Source of the DNA: Planctomycetota bacterium
GTDB taxonomy: Bacteria; Planctomycetota; Phycisphaerae; UBA1845
Length of the DNA stretch: 64,000 nucleotides
Direction of reading: 5' to 3'
Assembly (NCBI GenBank): GCA_016200265.1
Contig: JACQFE010000018.1
Coordinates: 42,151-106,150 of the forward strand
Part shown: positions 55,033 through 62,888 of the stretch, one piece after another
Position numbering within the stretch: position 1 is the stretch's first letter
Layout of the letters: every line of letters begins with the position of its first letter
Made by a program: the position numbers and the translations under genes
Notes under the pieces: generated by a model
Database searches by the model: none
The model's input: only the letters and a program-made list of their open reading frames with translations
What the model was told of the DNA's origin: nothing

Positions 55033-55090
55033 CACAGGGGGTAAACCCCCTCGCAGTTCGGATTCGAAAGATAAGGCTTAACATCATCGC

Positions 55091-55543
55091 ATGAGTCATA
55101 GCATTGGAATCGTAAAGAGCATCGCCCACCGCGCCGTTGATAGCGACGCGATGATCGAGATCGCTTCGTGCAACGTTCTTCCCGGCCGCGGACTCGACAC
55201 AGAAAACCGCAAGCCTGGCAAACGTGAAATCACTTTGGTCTCCGCGGAATCATGGGCGGATGTCTGCCGCGAAATGGGCCAGGACATTCCTTGGTGGACG
55301 CGGCGAGCAAATTTGCTCGTTGAAGGAATCGATCTCGCGGCCACGATCGGTCAGCGAATTCGCATCGGCCCAGTTGAAATCCATATCCACGGCGAAACCA
55401 AACCTTGTCGTCTGATGGACGCACAAGTGCAGGGACTCACGCGCGTGATGGTGCCGAACCTCCGCGGCGGCGTCCACGGCCAAGTGCTCACCGGCGGCGC
55501 GATTCGCATCGGCGATTCCGTGGGTATAATGGCGACGGCGTGA
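55091..55543 (+). CDS. MOSC-domain protein
   Basis: Cytoplasmic protein of 150 residues consisting of a single MOSC domain, the fold found at the C-terminus of molybdenum cofactor sulfurases and in YiiM-like proteins. Typical features are RRANLLVEGIDLAATIGQRI near the middle and the conserved GETKPCRLMD segment with the family Cys, followed by RGGVHGQVLTGGAIRIGD. Stand-alone MOSC proteins are thought to handle sulfur or molybdopterin chemistry, but their substrates are mostly unknown. No molybdoenzyme gene lies nearby. It ends 34 bases before the ankyrin gene on the same strand, so an operon is possible. Confidence 0.88.
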   Translation: MSHSIGIVKSIAHRAVDSDAMIEIASCNVLPGRGLDTENRKPGKREITLVSAESWADVCREMGQDIPWWTRRANLLVEGIDLAATIGQRIRIGPVEIHIHGETKPCRLMDAQVQGLTRVMVPNLRGGVHGQVLTGGAIRIGDSVGIMATA

Positions 55544-55577
55544 CCTACTCCCATGCTCTGCCGGAGGAGGTTTGCAA

Positions 55578-57695
55578 ATGAATCAACATTGCGTGAAAGT
55601 GTTAACACTGATCGTTCTCACCTTTCTCCCACAGTTTTGTGCTTGTGCACAGAATGCCGGGACGTCGTCCCTTCATGAAGCAGCAACAAAAGGTGACATC
55701 GCCCGCGTAACGAAACTTCTGGACAGTGGCGCGCAGGTGGACGCCATCGACCACGGCAAGACCGCGCTCCACGTTGCGGCCGCCGCCGGCCACGACGAGA
55801 TTGTCAAGCTGCTTCTTGATCGCGGTGCGAACGTGAACGCAAAAGACAGTGACGGTCACACCCCGCTTGAAGTGATGCAGGAGGCTGCGAAGCGGCTTTG
55901 GGACTCGGGTCAGCCGATCACGCCTTCTCTGATGAAAGTCGCGGAATTACTCGCTGCACGCGGTGGCGAACTCGGCGGCCGAAAGCCTCGCGACACGATG
56001 CTGCACCGCTACGCCATTGGGTACTCGAAGGAACAAGCCGAAAACGCCATCAAGCAAGGCGCGAACGTTAATGGCCGCGACGAGGACGGACGAACCCCGC
56101 TTCACCAGGCAGCATTCGCCGGAACGATCGATCGAATAGAGTTGTTTCTGAAATATGGCGCGGATGCGAATGCGCGGGATCAACTTGGACGCACTCCGTT
56201 GGAATTGGCCGCAACTTCTGGGCATGTGGAGGCAGTTAAGCTGCTCCTCGAACACGGTGCGGACTTGCACGCCAAGGGAAAAACGACCCCATTGTATGAA
56301 GCTGCGCAGGGCGCCGGTCTCTTCGGGGAAATGGGAAAAATCCAGGCATTCGCCGGAATGATGAAGACGGCCGATCATCGTTCGGTCTGCGAACTCCTCA
56401 TTCAACGCGGGGCGGACGTCAATGAACGCTGCAACCAAGGTGAAGCTCCACTCCATGCCGCAGCGAGATCTGGCTCCCGTGAAATTGCCGAAGTGCTATT
56501 GGCTCGTGGCGCGGACATCAACCTGAAGGATGACGCCGGCGAAACGCCTTTGCACATCGTTCTCGATGGTCAGCGTTATTATGACCCCGGCACGCGAGAG
56601 GGAGCCGGGACTGCGGGTTCTGAGCACGATGCAGATCGACAGCGGTATGCCGAATTGATCATCTGGCTTAAGAATCGTGGTGCGCGGGATGAGCCTTCGG
56701 GTACCAAAGCCGTAAAATTGCAGCAAATCAAGAACAATGAGCAACCGTGCGATCCCGATTCAATTCTCGAAGCGGATTCACCGCCGCTGTTCGGCGCACG
56801 AACGGCGGAGGATGTAGAGAGAATCCTAAAGGCCGGCGCGGATATTGGTGCGAGAAATCACTTGCAGGAGACGCCGCTTCATTGGGCCGCTGAAACCGGA
56901 AGAGTGGAAGTGGTCAAAGCACTCCTAAAGCGGGGGGCAAACATCAAGGCTCAAGATGGTGTGGGAAGGACGCCGCTTCACACAGCTTCGCAATCCGGGG
57001 ACGTTCAAATTGCATCGTTGTTGTTGGAAGCAGGTGCCGATGTAAGCGCAACGGACGCCGAAAGGCAGACTCCATTGCACGCAATTTCTGGTTGGATGTC
57101 GATCAATGGCACTGAGGAATTGCATAGTAAGCGGCACCCGGAATTCGTCGCGACTGCAAGCCTACTGCTGGATCGCGGTGCCCGAATCGATGCCAAGGAT
57201 CAATCCGGCAAGACGCCGCTTCACTGGGCGGTGCAAAATGGAGAGGCAGACCTTGTGAAGTTGTTCCTTTCGCGCGGAGCGAATGTGAATGAAACAGACG
57301 AACACGGAAGTACGCTTCTGCATGCCGCAGCACAGGGCAAAGAATTTCGGATGCTGGCTGCTTTCGATGGGGCGGAGAAAAGCCGCAACTTCGGCGATAT
57401 TGCGGAATTGCTCATTGCTCGCGGGATTAAGGCTGATTCAACAGACGGAGGCGGCGTGACGCCTCTACATGTAGCGGCCGTGTTTTGCGACCTCGATGTC
57501 GCTCGCGTATTGCTGAAACACGGTGCGAACGTCAATCCCGTAGATCAACATGGGGAATCGCCGCTGAATTCCGCGGAGCGAGGACAAGAAGGTTTGCGAA
57601 TCATGGGAAGCCCCAACGGAGCGGAGTCGAAGGAGGTTCAGGCGAAATGTTATGATGACATGATCGCCCTTCTTCGTAGTCACGGCGCGAAGTAG
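55578..57695 (+). CDS. Exported ankyrin-repeat protein
   Basis: Protein of 705 residues. The ATG at 55578 is preceded by GGAGGAGG at 55563-55570. A signal peptide covers about 1-25 (VLTLIVLTFLPQFCACAQ). The rest is around fourteen ankyrin repeats in two blocks (about 30-330 and 400-700), with typical units such as DGRTPLHQAAFAGTIDRIEL and VGRTPLHTASQSGDVQIASL. Some units are expanded by loops, for example a 30-residue insert near residue 345. The repeats form a curved binding surface for a protein partner, which is unknown. Being exported is uncommon for ankyrin proteins but is known in bacteria with complex periplasms. There is no enzymatic domain. Confidence 0.9.
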   Translation: MNQHCVKVLTLIVLTFLPQFCACAQNAGTSSLHEAATKGDIARVTKLLDSGAQVDAIDHGKTALHVAAAAGHDEIVKLLLDRGANVNAKDSDGHTPLEVMQEAAKRLWDSGQPITPSLMKVAELLAARGGELGGRKPRDTMLHRYAIGYSKEQAENAIKQGANVNGRDEDGRTPLHQAAFAGTIDRIELFLKYGADANARDQLGRTPLELAATSGHVEAVKLLLEHGADLHAKGKTTPLYEAAQGAGLFGEMGKIQAFAGMMKTADHRSVCELLIQRGADVNERCNQGEAPLHAAARSGSREIAEVLLARGADINLKDDAGETPLHIVLDGQRYYDPGTREGAGTAGSEHDADRQRYAELIIWLKNRGARDEPSGTKAVKLQQIKNNEQPCDPDSILEADSPPLFGARTAEDVERILKAGADIGARNHLQETPLHWAAETGRVEVVKALLKRGANIKAQDGVGRTPLHTASQSGDVQIASLLLEAGADVSATDAERQTPLHAISGWMSINGTEELHSKRHPEFVATASLLLDRGARIDAKDQSGKTPLHWAVQNGEADLVKLFLSRGANVNETDEHGSTLLHAAAQGKEFRMLAAFDGAEKSRNFGDIAELLIARGIKADSTDGGGVTPLHVAAVFCDLDVARVLLKHGANVNPVDQHGESPLNSAERGQEGLRIMGSPNGAESKEVQAKCYDDMIALLRSHGAK

Positions 57696-57726
57696 CTCCC
57701 AGGCAATAAATCTTCCTGCGTGGCGA

Positions 57727-58854
57727 TCAATGCTTCGGCAACGCCTCAATGAGCTGGTCGATCTCGCGATCGGTGTTGTACATGTGCGGGCTGGAACGGA
57801 GTCGGCCGTGGCGGACGGCGATGACGATGCGGTGTTCGGCCTGCAGGTGCTGCTGGATTTTCTCCGGCGGCTGCAAATCAGTGAAAAATGAGACAATGCC
57901 GCTGCTCTCGCCCGGCGCCCGCGAGCTGGTGACGCGGTAGCCCTTGTCGCGTAGGCCGGCGACAAGCCGGTCAGTCAAATGGAGCACGCGGCGCGAAATA
58001 TGCTCCACGCCGATTTCGTGGATCAATTCGAGCGCCCCGCCGAGCGCGTAGATGCCGGCCAGGTTGTAGCTGCCGCTGTCGTAGCGCCGCGCCGAATCCG
58101 CGAAGTCGAATTGATAGCGATTGAAATTGAACGGATCCTTCATCGACATCCATCCGATCGTCGTCGGCCGCAAATGTCCCTGCAGCTCCTTGCGAACGAA
58201 GAAGATGCCGATCCCTTCCGGCGCGCACAGCCATTTGTGGCCATCAGCGGTTAGGAAGTCGATGTTCATCGCCCGCACGTCGATCGGAAACGCGCCGAGC
58301 GATTGAATCGCATCGACGCAGAGCAAGACACCCTTCTCCTGGCAGTAGTCGCCCAGCGTCGCGAGATCGATGCGATAGCCGCTCGCAAATTGCACCGATG
58401 AAATCGCGACCACGCGCGTTCGGCTGTCGATGGCCTCGATGATCCGCTCGATCGGGATGCGGCCATCTTCCTCCAGCACCATGCGCACCTGCACGCCGCG
58501 CGAGCGAAGCGACATCCACGGATACATGTTGGCCTGAAACTCGACGTTCGTGGTGATGACGTTGTCGCCGCTGTTCCAGCTTAAACCGTTGGCGACCATA
58601 CTCAAGCCGTCACTGGTGTTTCGGCAAAACGTGACTTCGTCGGACTTGGCGTTGATCAAATGTGCGACCTGCGAACGCACGCGATCCGCATGTCGATAAA
58701 AATGCCCTTCGATGTAGGCGGCGTCCTGGCATTGCTGAAGATAGAGCCGGCCGGTGTCGGCGCAGCGTCGGCTCAGCGGGGCCACGCCCGCGTGATTTTG
58801 AAAGTTATAATTTTTCGTGATCGGGAACTCGTCCCGCAACGTATCCCAGTCCAT
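57727..58854 (-). CDS. Class V aminotransferase / cysteine-desulfurase-like PLP enzyme
   Basis: Pyridoxal-phosphate enzyme of 375 residues, fold type I. The N-terminal NYNFQNHAGVAPLSRRC resembles the substrate-loop of the family, and the cofactor region includes CRNTSDGLSMVANGL and VDAIQSLGAFPID. The PLP lysine is Lys207 in TADGHKWLCAPEG, and SGSYNLAGIYALGGAL follows. The closest relatives appear to be the isopenicillin-N-epimerase-like and NifS-like members, but the catalytic Cys loop of true cysteine desulfurases is not evident, so a selenocysteine-lyase or amino acid epimerase/aminotransferase role is equally possible. It is monocistronic and convergent with the ankyrin gene. Confidence 0.88.
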   Translation of the reverse strand: MDWDTLRDEFPITKNYNFQNHAGVAPLSRRCADTGRLYLQQCQDAAYIEGHFYRHADRVRSQVAHLINAKSDEVTFCRNTSDGLSMVANGLSWNSGDNVITTNVEFQANMYPWMSLRSRGVQVRMVLEEDGRIPIERIIEAIDSRTRVVAISSVQFASGYRIDLATLGDYCQEKGVLLCVDAIQSLGAFPIDVRAMNIDFLTADGHKWLCAPEGIGIFFVRKELQGHLRPTTIGWMSMKDPFNFNRYQFDFADSARRYDSGSYNLAGIYALGGALELIHEIGVEHISRRVLHLTDRLVAGLRDKGYRVTSSRAPGESSGIVSFFTDLQPPEKIQQHLQAEHRIVIAVRHGRLRSSPHMYNTDREIDQLIEALPKH

Positions 58855-59291
58855 CGAATCCTACCTCGCTAACGTCTCCGCAAGCCGGTCCGTCCTTCTC
58901 TTGTCGGATTCGGCCATAACGTACCATTATAGAATCAACCAAATCGGACGACGATTGAATTCCTTTTTTTCCCACGGAATCGCCGGAAAGCAAGCTTCGC
59001 ACTCCAATTGAGTATCCCATATATGGAACCTGCCGCAGGATGCGACCGCAGCATATCGTCGCTGTGGCCAACCGATCCCGTCGCCTGTGACGAATTGTCG
59101 CTACATTCACTCCGAGGAATTCGCCAATTCGACAAATGTTAGCGGTCCCTTCATGCGCAATGACCGTCGCCTGCTTTGATGATCCAGTAACTCATTGTTA
59201 AGATCGCACGCCATTGCTCCCGGAGAGCGAAGTTGGATGGAATCAATCTTCCACCTTCTATAGGACGCTCCAAACAAGGAGACTGTTCGAA
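58855..59291. other. Intergenic gap, nothing recognised
   Basis: This 437-base gap separates divergent genes. An AAGGAGA ribosome site at 59275-59281 belongs to the asparaginase gene. I found no RNA gene, repeat or convincing promoter in the rest. Confidence 0.4.
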
Positions 59292-59795
59292 ATGCGCGTT
59301 ACTGTAATCACGACCGGCGGCACGATCGCCAAGACATTCAATGAGGCCGAGGGGTCGCTGTCGAATGATCGGCCGGTGATCGAGTCGATTGTCGCCGTGC
59401 TGCGGCTCCCCGATCTGAGGATCACCTACCGCCACGTCCTTTCGAAAGATTCGTTACAAATGACCGATGATGATCGCCGCAAGATTCTAGGCGCGGTGCG
59501 AGAGGCCATCCTGGAAAGCGACGCCATCGTCATCGCCCACGGCACGGACACTCTTTCCGTGACCGGCGAGCTCCTGCACCGCGAGCTGATGCCCGCACCA
59601 GTACCCATCGTCCTCACGGGCGCCATGAGACCTTATGAATTCCGAGATTCGGACGCCTTGCAAAACGTGACCGAGGCCATGCTGGCCTGCCGGCTGGTCC
59701 CTGCCGGAGTCTATGTGGCCATGCACAACCGCGTGCTCAAGTTCCCTGGCGTGATCAAAGACCGCGAGGCGCTGACGTTCGTGAAACGCGGATAA
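59292..59795 (+). CDS. Single-domain asparaginase-family protein
   Basis: Protein of 167 residues equivalent to only the N-terminal domain of type I/II L-asparaginases. The ATG at 59292 follows CAAGGAGACTG. Both catalytic threonine motifs are there: TTGGTIAKTF near the N-terminus and AHGTDTLSVTGELLH at about 80-95, along with VLTGAMRPYEFRDSDALQN. The C-terminal domain, which completes the active site of the neighbouring subunit in ordinary asparaginases, is missing, yet the gene ends cleanly (FVKRG stop) with no sign of a broken extension. Short proteins of this type are annotated in many bacteria. Hydrolysis of asparagine or another amide is likely but not assured. Confidence 0.85.
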   Translation: MRVTVITTGGTIAKTFNEAEGSLSNDRPVIESIVAVLRLPDLRITYRHVLSKDSLQMTDDDRRKILGAVREAILESDAIVIAHGTDTLSVTGELLHRELMPAPVPIVLTGAMRPYEFRDSDALQNVTEAMLACRLVPAGVYVAMHNRVLKFPGVIKDREALTFVKRG

Positions 59796-59803
59796 GCATG
59801 GCG

Positions 59804-60586
59804 TTAGCGTTGGCGAGCCGCAAGCTTCAGCTCGCGCGGCTGGTGTCTGGTCCTTAACACAAAGCATCCAGCGGCCACGAAGCAGATCAGCATGCGCGTC
59901 GCGCAAACGCCTGACACAGTTGGGATGCCGGTATCCATTTCTCGAACCGCGTTGGCAACAATTCCATAGGGAACCTGTATGCAATCTGGTAGGGTTACGG
60001 TTTTTCCGCCTTCCCACGAATTGTGAAATATTCCGTATGCCCCGTTTCCAGGTGGATAAGAGTATTGCGCGATAAGTTTGACCTCTCCAATTGGCCCAAC
60101 GAAGCCGCCACACGGCTCGAAGCACCAGCAAACCTGGGTGCCAACTCCGTAAGGTGTGATCGGATCAGTTGCGATGATTTTGAGTTGGTCCCAGCCATTT
60201 GAATATTGGCTCATCCCTACCCAGGCGCGCACGGTCGGACTTGCGTTAAAGCCAAGTGCAAACGTTGCCGAATCCTAAAAAATTACGCCCTTCCCGGCAT
60301 GGAGGAACGCCGCGATTTCGCCGTTGGGGTCTGACCACACTTCAGAAAGGTCGATCAAAACGGTGAATGGATCGAGCGACGACGTCGGCCCGGTGACAGG
60401 GAAAACCGTGCATTGATTCCCCAATTGCACAAAATAATCGCACCAGCTTTGTGCCAAGTGCGGCGAATTAGTATCAACAATCGCCACCCGCGCGCCGGCC
60501 TGGACCGAAGCACCCGCCGCGAAAATGCCGCCCAAAATCACTATTCCAGACATGCATTCATTGTGCCGCCGTGAGATGCTTTCCAT
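59804..60586 (-). pseudogene. Exported protein with IPTVS-type tail, interrupted by an amber codon
   Basis: Two open segments on the minus strand, 60586-60275 and 60274-59804, lie in the same frame and are separated only by one TAG at 60275-60277. The first encodes a signal peptide (GIVILGGIFAAGASVQAG) and RVAIVDTNSPHLAQSWCDYF onward. The second continues directly with DSATFALGFNASPTVRAWVG. It ends with TGIPTVSGVCATRMLICFVA and a basic tail, which looks like a degenerate IPTL/VPTVS-type C-terminal sorting signal. The whole reads as a single gene of about 260 codons with a point nonsense mutation, or a base-call error. No function is known. Confidence 0.75.
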
Positions 60587-60941
60587 CGCGTGCCTCCTTC
60601 TCGAAGTGAGGCCTGCATGATAACCGAATCTGCCTCAAGAAATAAAGAGCGGCGCTTGGAGTTCAGTTGATGAATCAAGGACGGGGCGATTATCATCAAT
60701 CCGGATGAATGCCGCTGAATAACGAGAATTTGTCGACCGCGACCCCTTTGGGCCGTTTCGCGTGCGATTAAGCAGTGGAGATATATATGAGATTAGGAAC
60801 CCAGGTTTCGTGGTTGTGATGAAGAGCCGCCTGTTCGTCGTGAACGCGCGCAGGGATCGATACACGCTAATTCCGTCCCTGCACATCGCGGCCGTTGAAA
60901 CGATCGGTAACGGCCCAACACGGCGGCATCGACGTCCCAAA
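60587..60941. other. Intergenic gap, nothing recognised
   Basis: This 355-base gap lies between two minus-strand genes with sorting-type tails. No convincing frame, hairpin with T-tract, or repeat is visible. Confidence 0.35.
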
Positions 60942-62324
60942 TCAGATCGATAACGATGAGGCTCGCGCGGCGGCTCGTTTATGAATAATCGCTCCGGAGA
61001 GAGTGATTGCCAGTGCCAACATGACGAGTCCCCACGTTGAAACAGCGGGAACGGGAATCACCGGACCTGTCGTCACGCCCGCGACGGAAGTCGGCGAACC
61101 CGGCTTGAACAAGCCCAAAGTGGCCGTCACATCACCCGGAGGGGCGTCGGCGTCGAAGCGGAAACTGTAGAGCGTTCCCCAGCGCAGCGGGTTGTTGACC
61201 GTCGTCCAGGTAATCGCACTCGTGGTCACCGTGCTCGTCCACGCATTGTTGTCGACCGACGCTTCATCATGCGAGGCCACGGCATGAAAAGCGACGTTGG
61301 TGAGGTGTGCAGTTGGTGGGATCGGAACGCTGAAAGAACCCACCTGACGGTCCATGTCGATATTGAGCAGGGCATACTCGTAGTGCCATTGATTCGCCCC
61401 TAATCCCGTTGCCTTGACCGCTAAAATGCACCGGCCATCTGGCGAAACGTTTTTGACGGGCGGGACTATTTGCGCAATGACGGTTTGTCGTGCACCTGTC
61501 CATGCGTCAATGGCGAAACCGTGGATCGGCTGTTGACCAGGAACGCCTTGATCAAATGTCCATATTCCACCAGGTGAGCCGCCCGTCATTATGATGGGTC
61601 GCCACCCGGCACTGTTCATAACGTTGACATCCTGATAATGGACGTAGTATCCCTCCAGAAAATAAACTGCTCCCGGATTCTGCGGCGGATTGAAATCCCC
61701 GTCCTTTACCTGCAATCGGTTTTGAATCGCATTCGGCGACGGGTGTGATTGCGAAAGATACGAGCCGAAGTACGTGTAGCCGCCTGTCCAGGGATTGATT
61801 TCGGAACGGGGACCAAGACTCCCGCGATCGGCGTTCAGGGATGACTCATACGTGTCGGTGCATCCCACGCCCAGCCAGTCGCCTTCGCTATGGCCCGGCT
61901 CATATGTGCATAAGGTGCCGCACTGTTCGCCGTTCAACGCAAAAAAGCCATGCTTCACCCATGATTGCCCGATTTGTTCGAACCGGTCATTCGTCAGGCG
62001 ATAGATATTCTCCGCAATGAAGGGGTGCCGCGTATCGGGCAGTGAATACCAACCCGCGTCATTGGTTCCTACATTCCACGATGTCGTAGTTGCCGCAAAC
62101 GCGGCCGTGTCAGCAAGCCGACCAAACTGTGAAAGTTGATAAAGTTCGCAAAAGCTGATGTCGGGACCATTTGCAAGAGCATCGGCCACACCCCCTCCGG
62201 ACGTTGGAATGCTATTAGAAACGGAAGGGGTGGAAGCCGGAGCGCCAGTAATTTGCGCAAATGCAACGACATTCAGTAAGGCGACGCATAGCGTCACCCT
62301 TCCAACAAACACATCCAATTTCAT
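60942..62324 (-). CDS. Secreted protein with VPAVS-WG sorting-type tail
   Basis: Protein of 460 residues. The ATG at 62324 is preceded by GGGAGGGGG. A signal peptide covers about 1-24 (LCVALLNVVAFAQ). The body (about 50-415) is homologous to the first half of the protein at 45797: SFCELYQLSQFGR against VGDIFFCTQLGRVG, FEQIGQSWVKHGFF, and RWGTLYSFRFDADAPPGDVT. The C-terminus has PVPAVSTWGLVMLALAITLS followed by a basic cluster (HKRAAARAS), the layout of IPTL/PEP-CTERM type sorting signals that are processed by exosortase-like enzymes. The paralogue at 45797 lacks this and has a different tail, so the same domain is attached to the surface in two ways. The function of the domain is unknown. Confidence 0.82.
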   Translation of the reverse strand: MKLDVFVGRVTLCVALLNVVAFAQITGAPASTPSVSNSIPTSGGGVADALANGPDISFCELYQLSQFGRLADTAAFAATTTSWNVGTNDAGWYSLPDTRHPFIAENIYRLTNDRFEQIGQSWVKHGFFALNGEQCGTLCTYEPGHSEGDWLGVGCTDTYESSLNADRGSLGPRSEINPWTGGYTYFGSYLSQSHPSPNAIQNRLQVKDGDFNPPQNPGAVYFLEGYYVHYQDVNVMNSAGWRPIIMTGGSPGGIWTFDQGVPGQQPIHGFAIDAWTGARQTVIAQIVPPVKNVSPDGRCILAVKATGLGANQWHYEYALLNIDMDRQVGSFSVPIPPTAHLTNVAFHAVASHDEASVDNNAWTSTVTTSAITWTTVNNPLRWGTLYSFRFDADAPPGDVTATLGLFKPGSPTSVAGVTTGPVIPVPAVSTWGLVMLALAITLSGAIIHKRAAARASSLSI

Positions 62325-62888
62325 TTGATGCCCCCTCCCGGAGAGAACTTAAGCGATCTGCCCCGTAATCTATCGTAGCCATGTGCAAGGTCGCAATGTA
62401 TCAATTTGAATTATGGGGCGTCAAGGATTTCCCCAGCCTAAATCACGCAACCTGGCAGATGACGAGGCGTCCGATGGAGGCGAGTGTAACCGTATTGCCA
62501 CGGTTTCACCGTTCCATGCTCAGCTGCTCCGTTTCCGGGTTTTCGACTTCGTGCGGCACTTCACGCAGTTGTCGAAAAATGTTTCCGAAAGGAGAAATTC
62601 CTGCAAGGACTTATAATAACTGCTACATTGAATGATCGCTTTTCTTTACTAGGGAAGAACGGGACCCTAGAATGCGAACGGGCGAGTCAGCGGCAGTTCT
62701 CGATCTCCACTCTACGCGCTTCGGCTTTCGGGGAAAGGTCAAGCGGTAAGCGGACGAGGCCGCGTTTCACTCGCGAACGACGTTTTCGATATATCTATTC
62801 GGGGTAGCCTGTAACATTTGACGATCGGCGAGTAATCAACTCTCGCTCTTCCGCGAGGTTGGCGGATGCAATGCAATCGGAGAAAGCC
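62325..62888. other. Intergenic gap, nothing recognised
   Basis: This 564-base gap separates divergent genes. Short open frames exist but have no ribosome site or recognisable product. GGAGA at 62877-62881 is the likely ribosome site of the gene at 62889. Confidence 0.35.
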
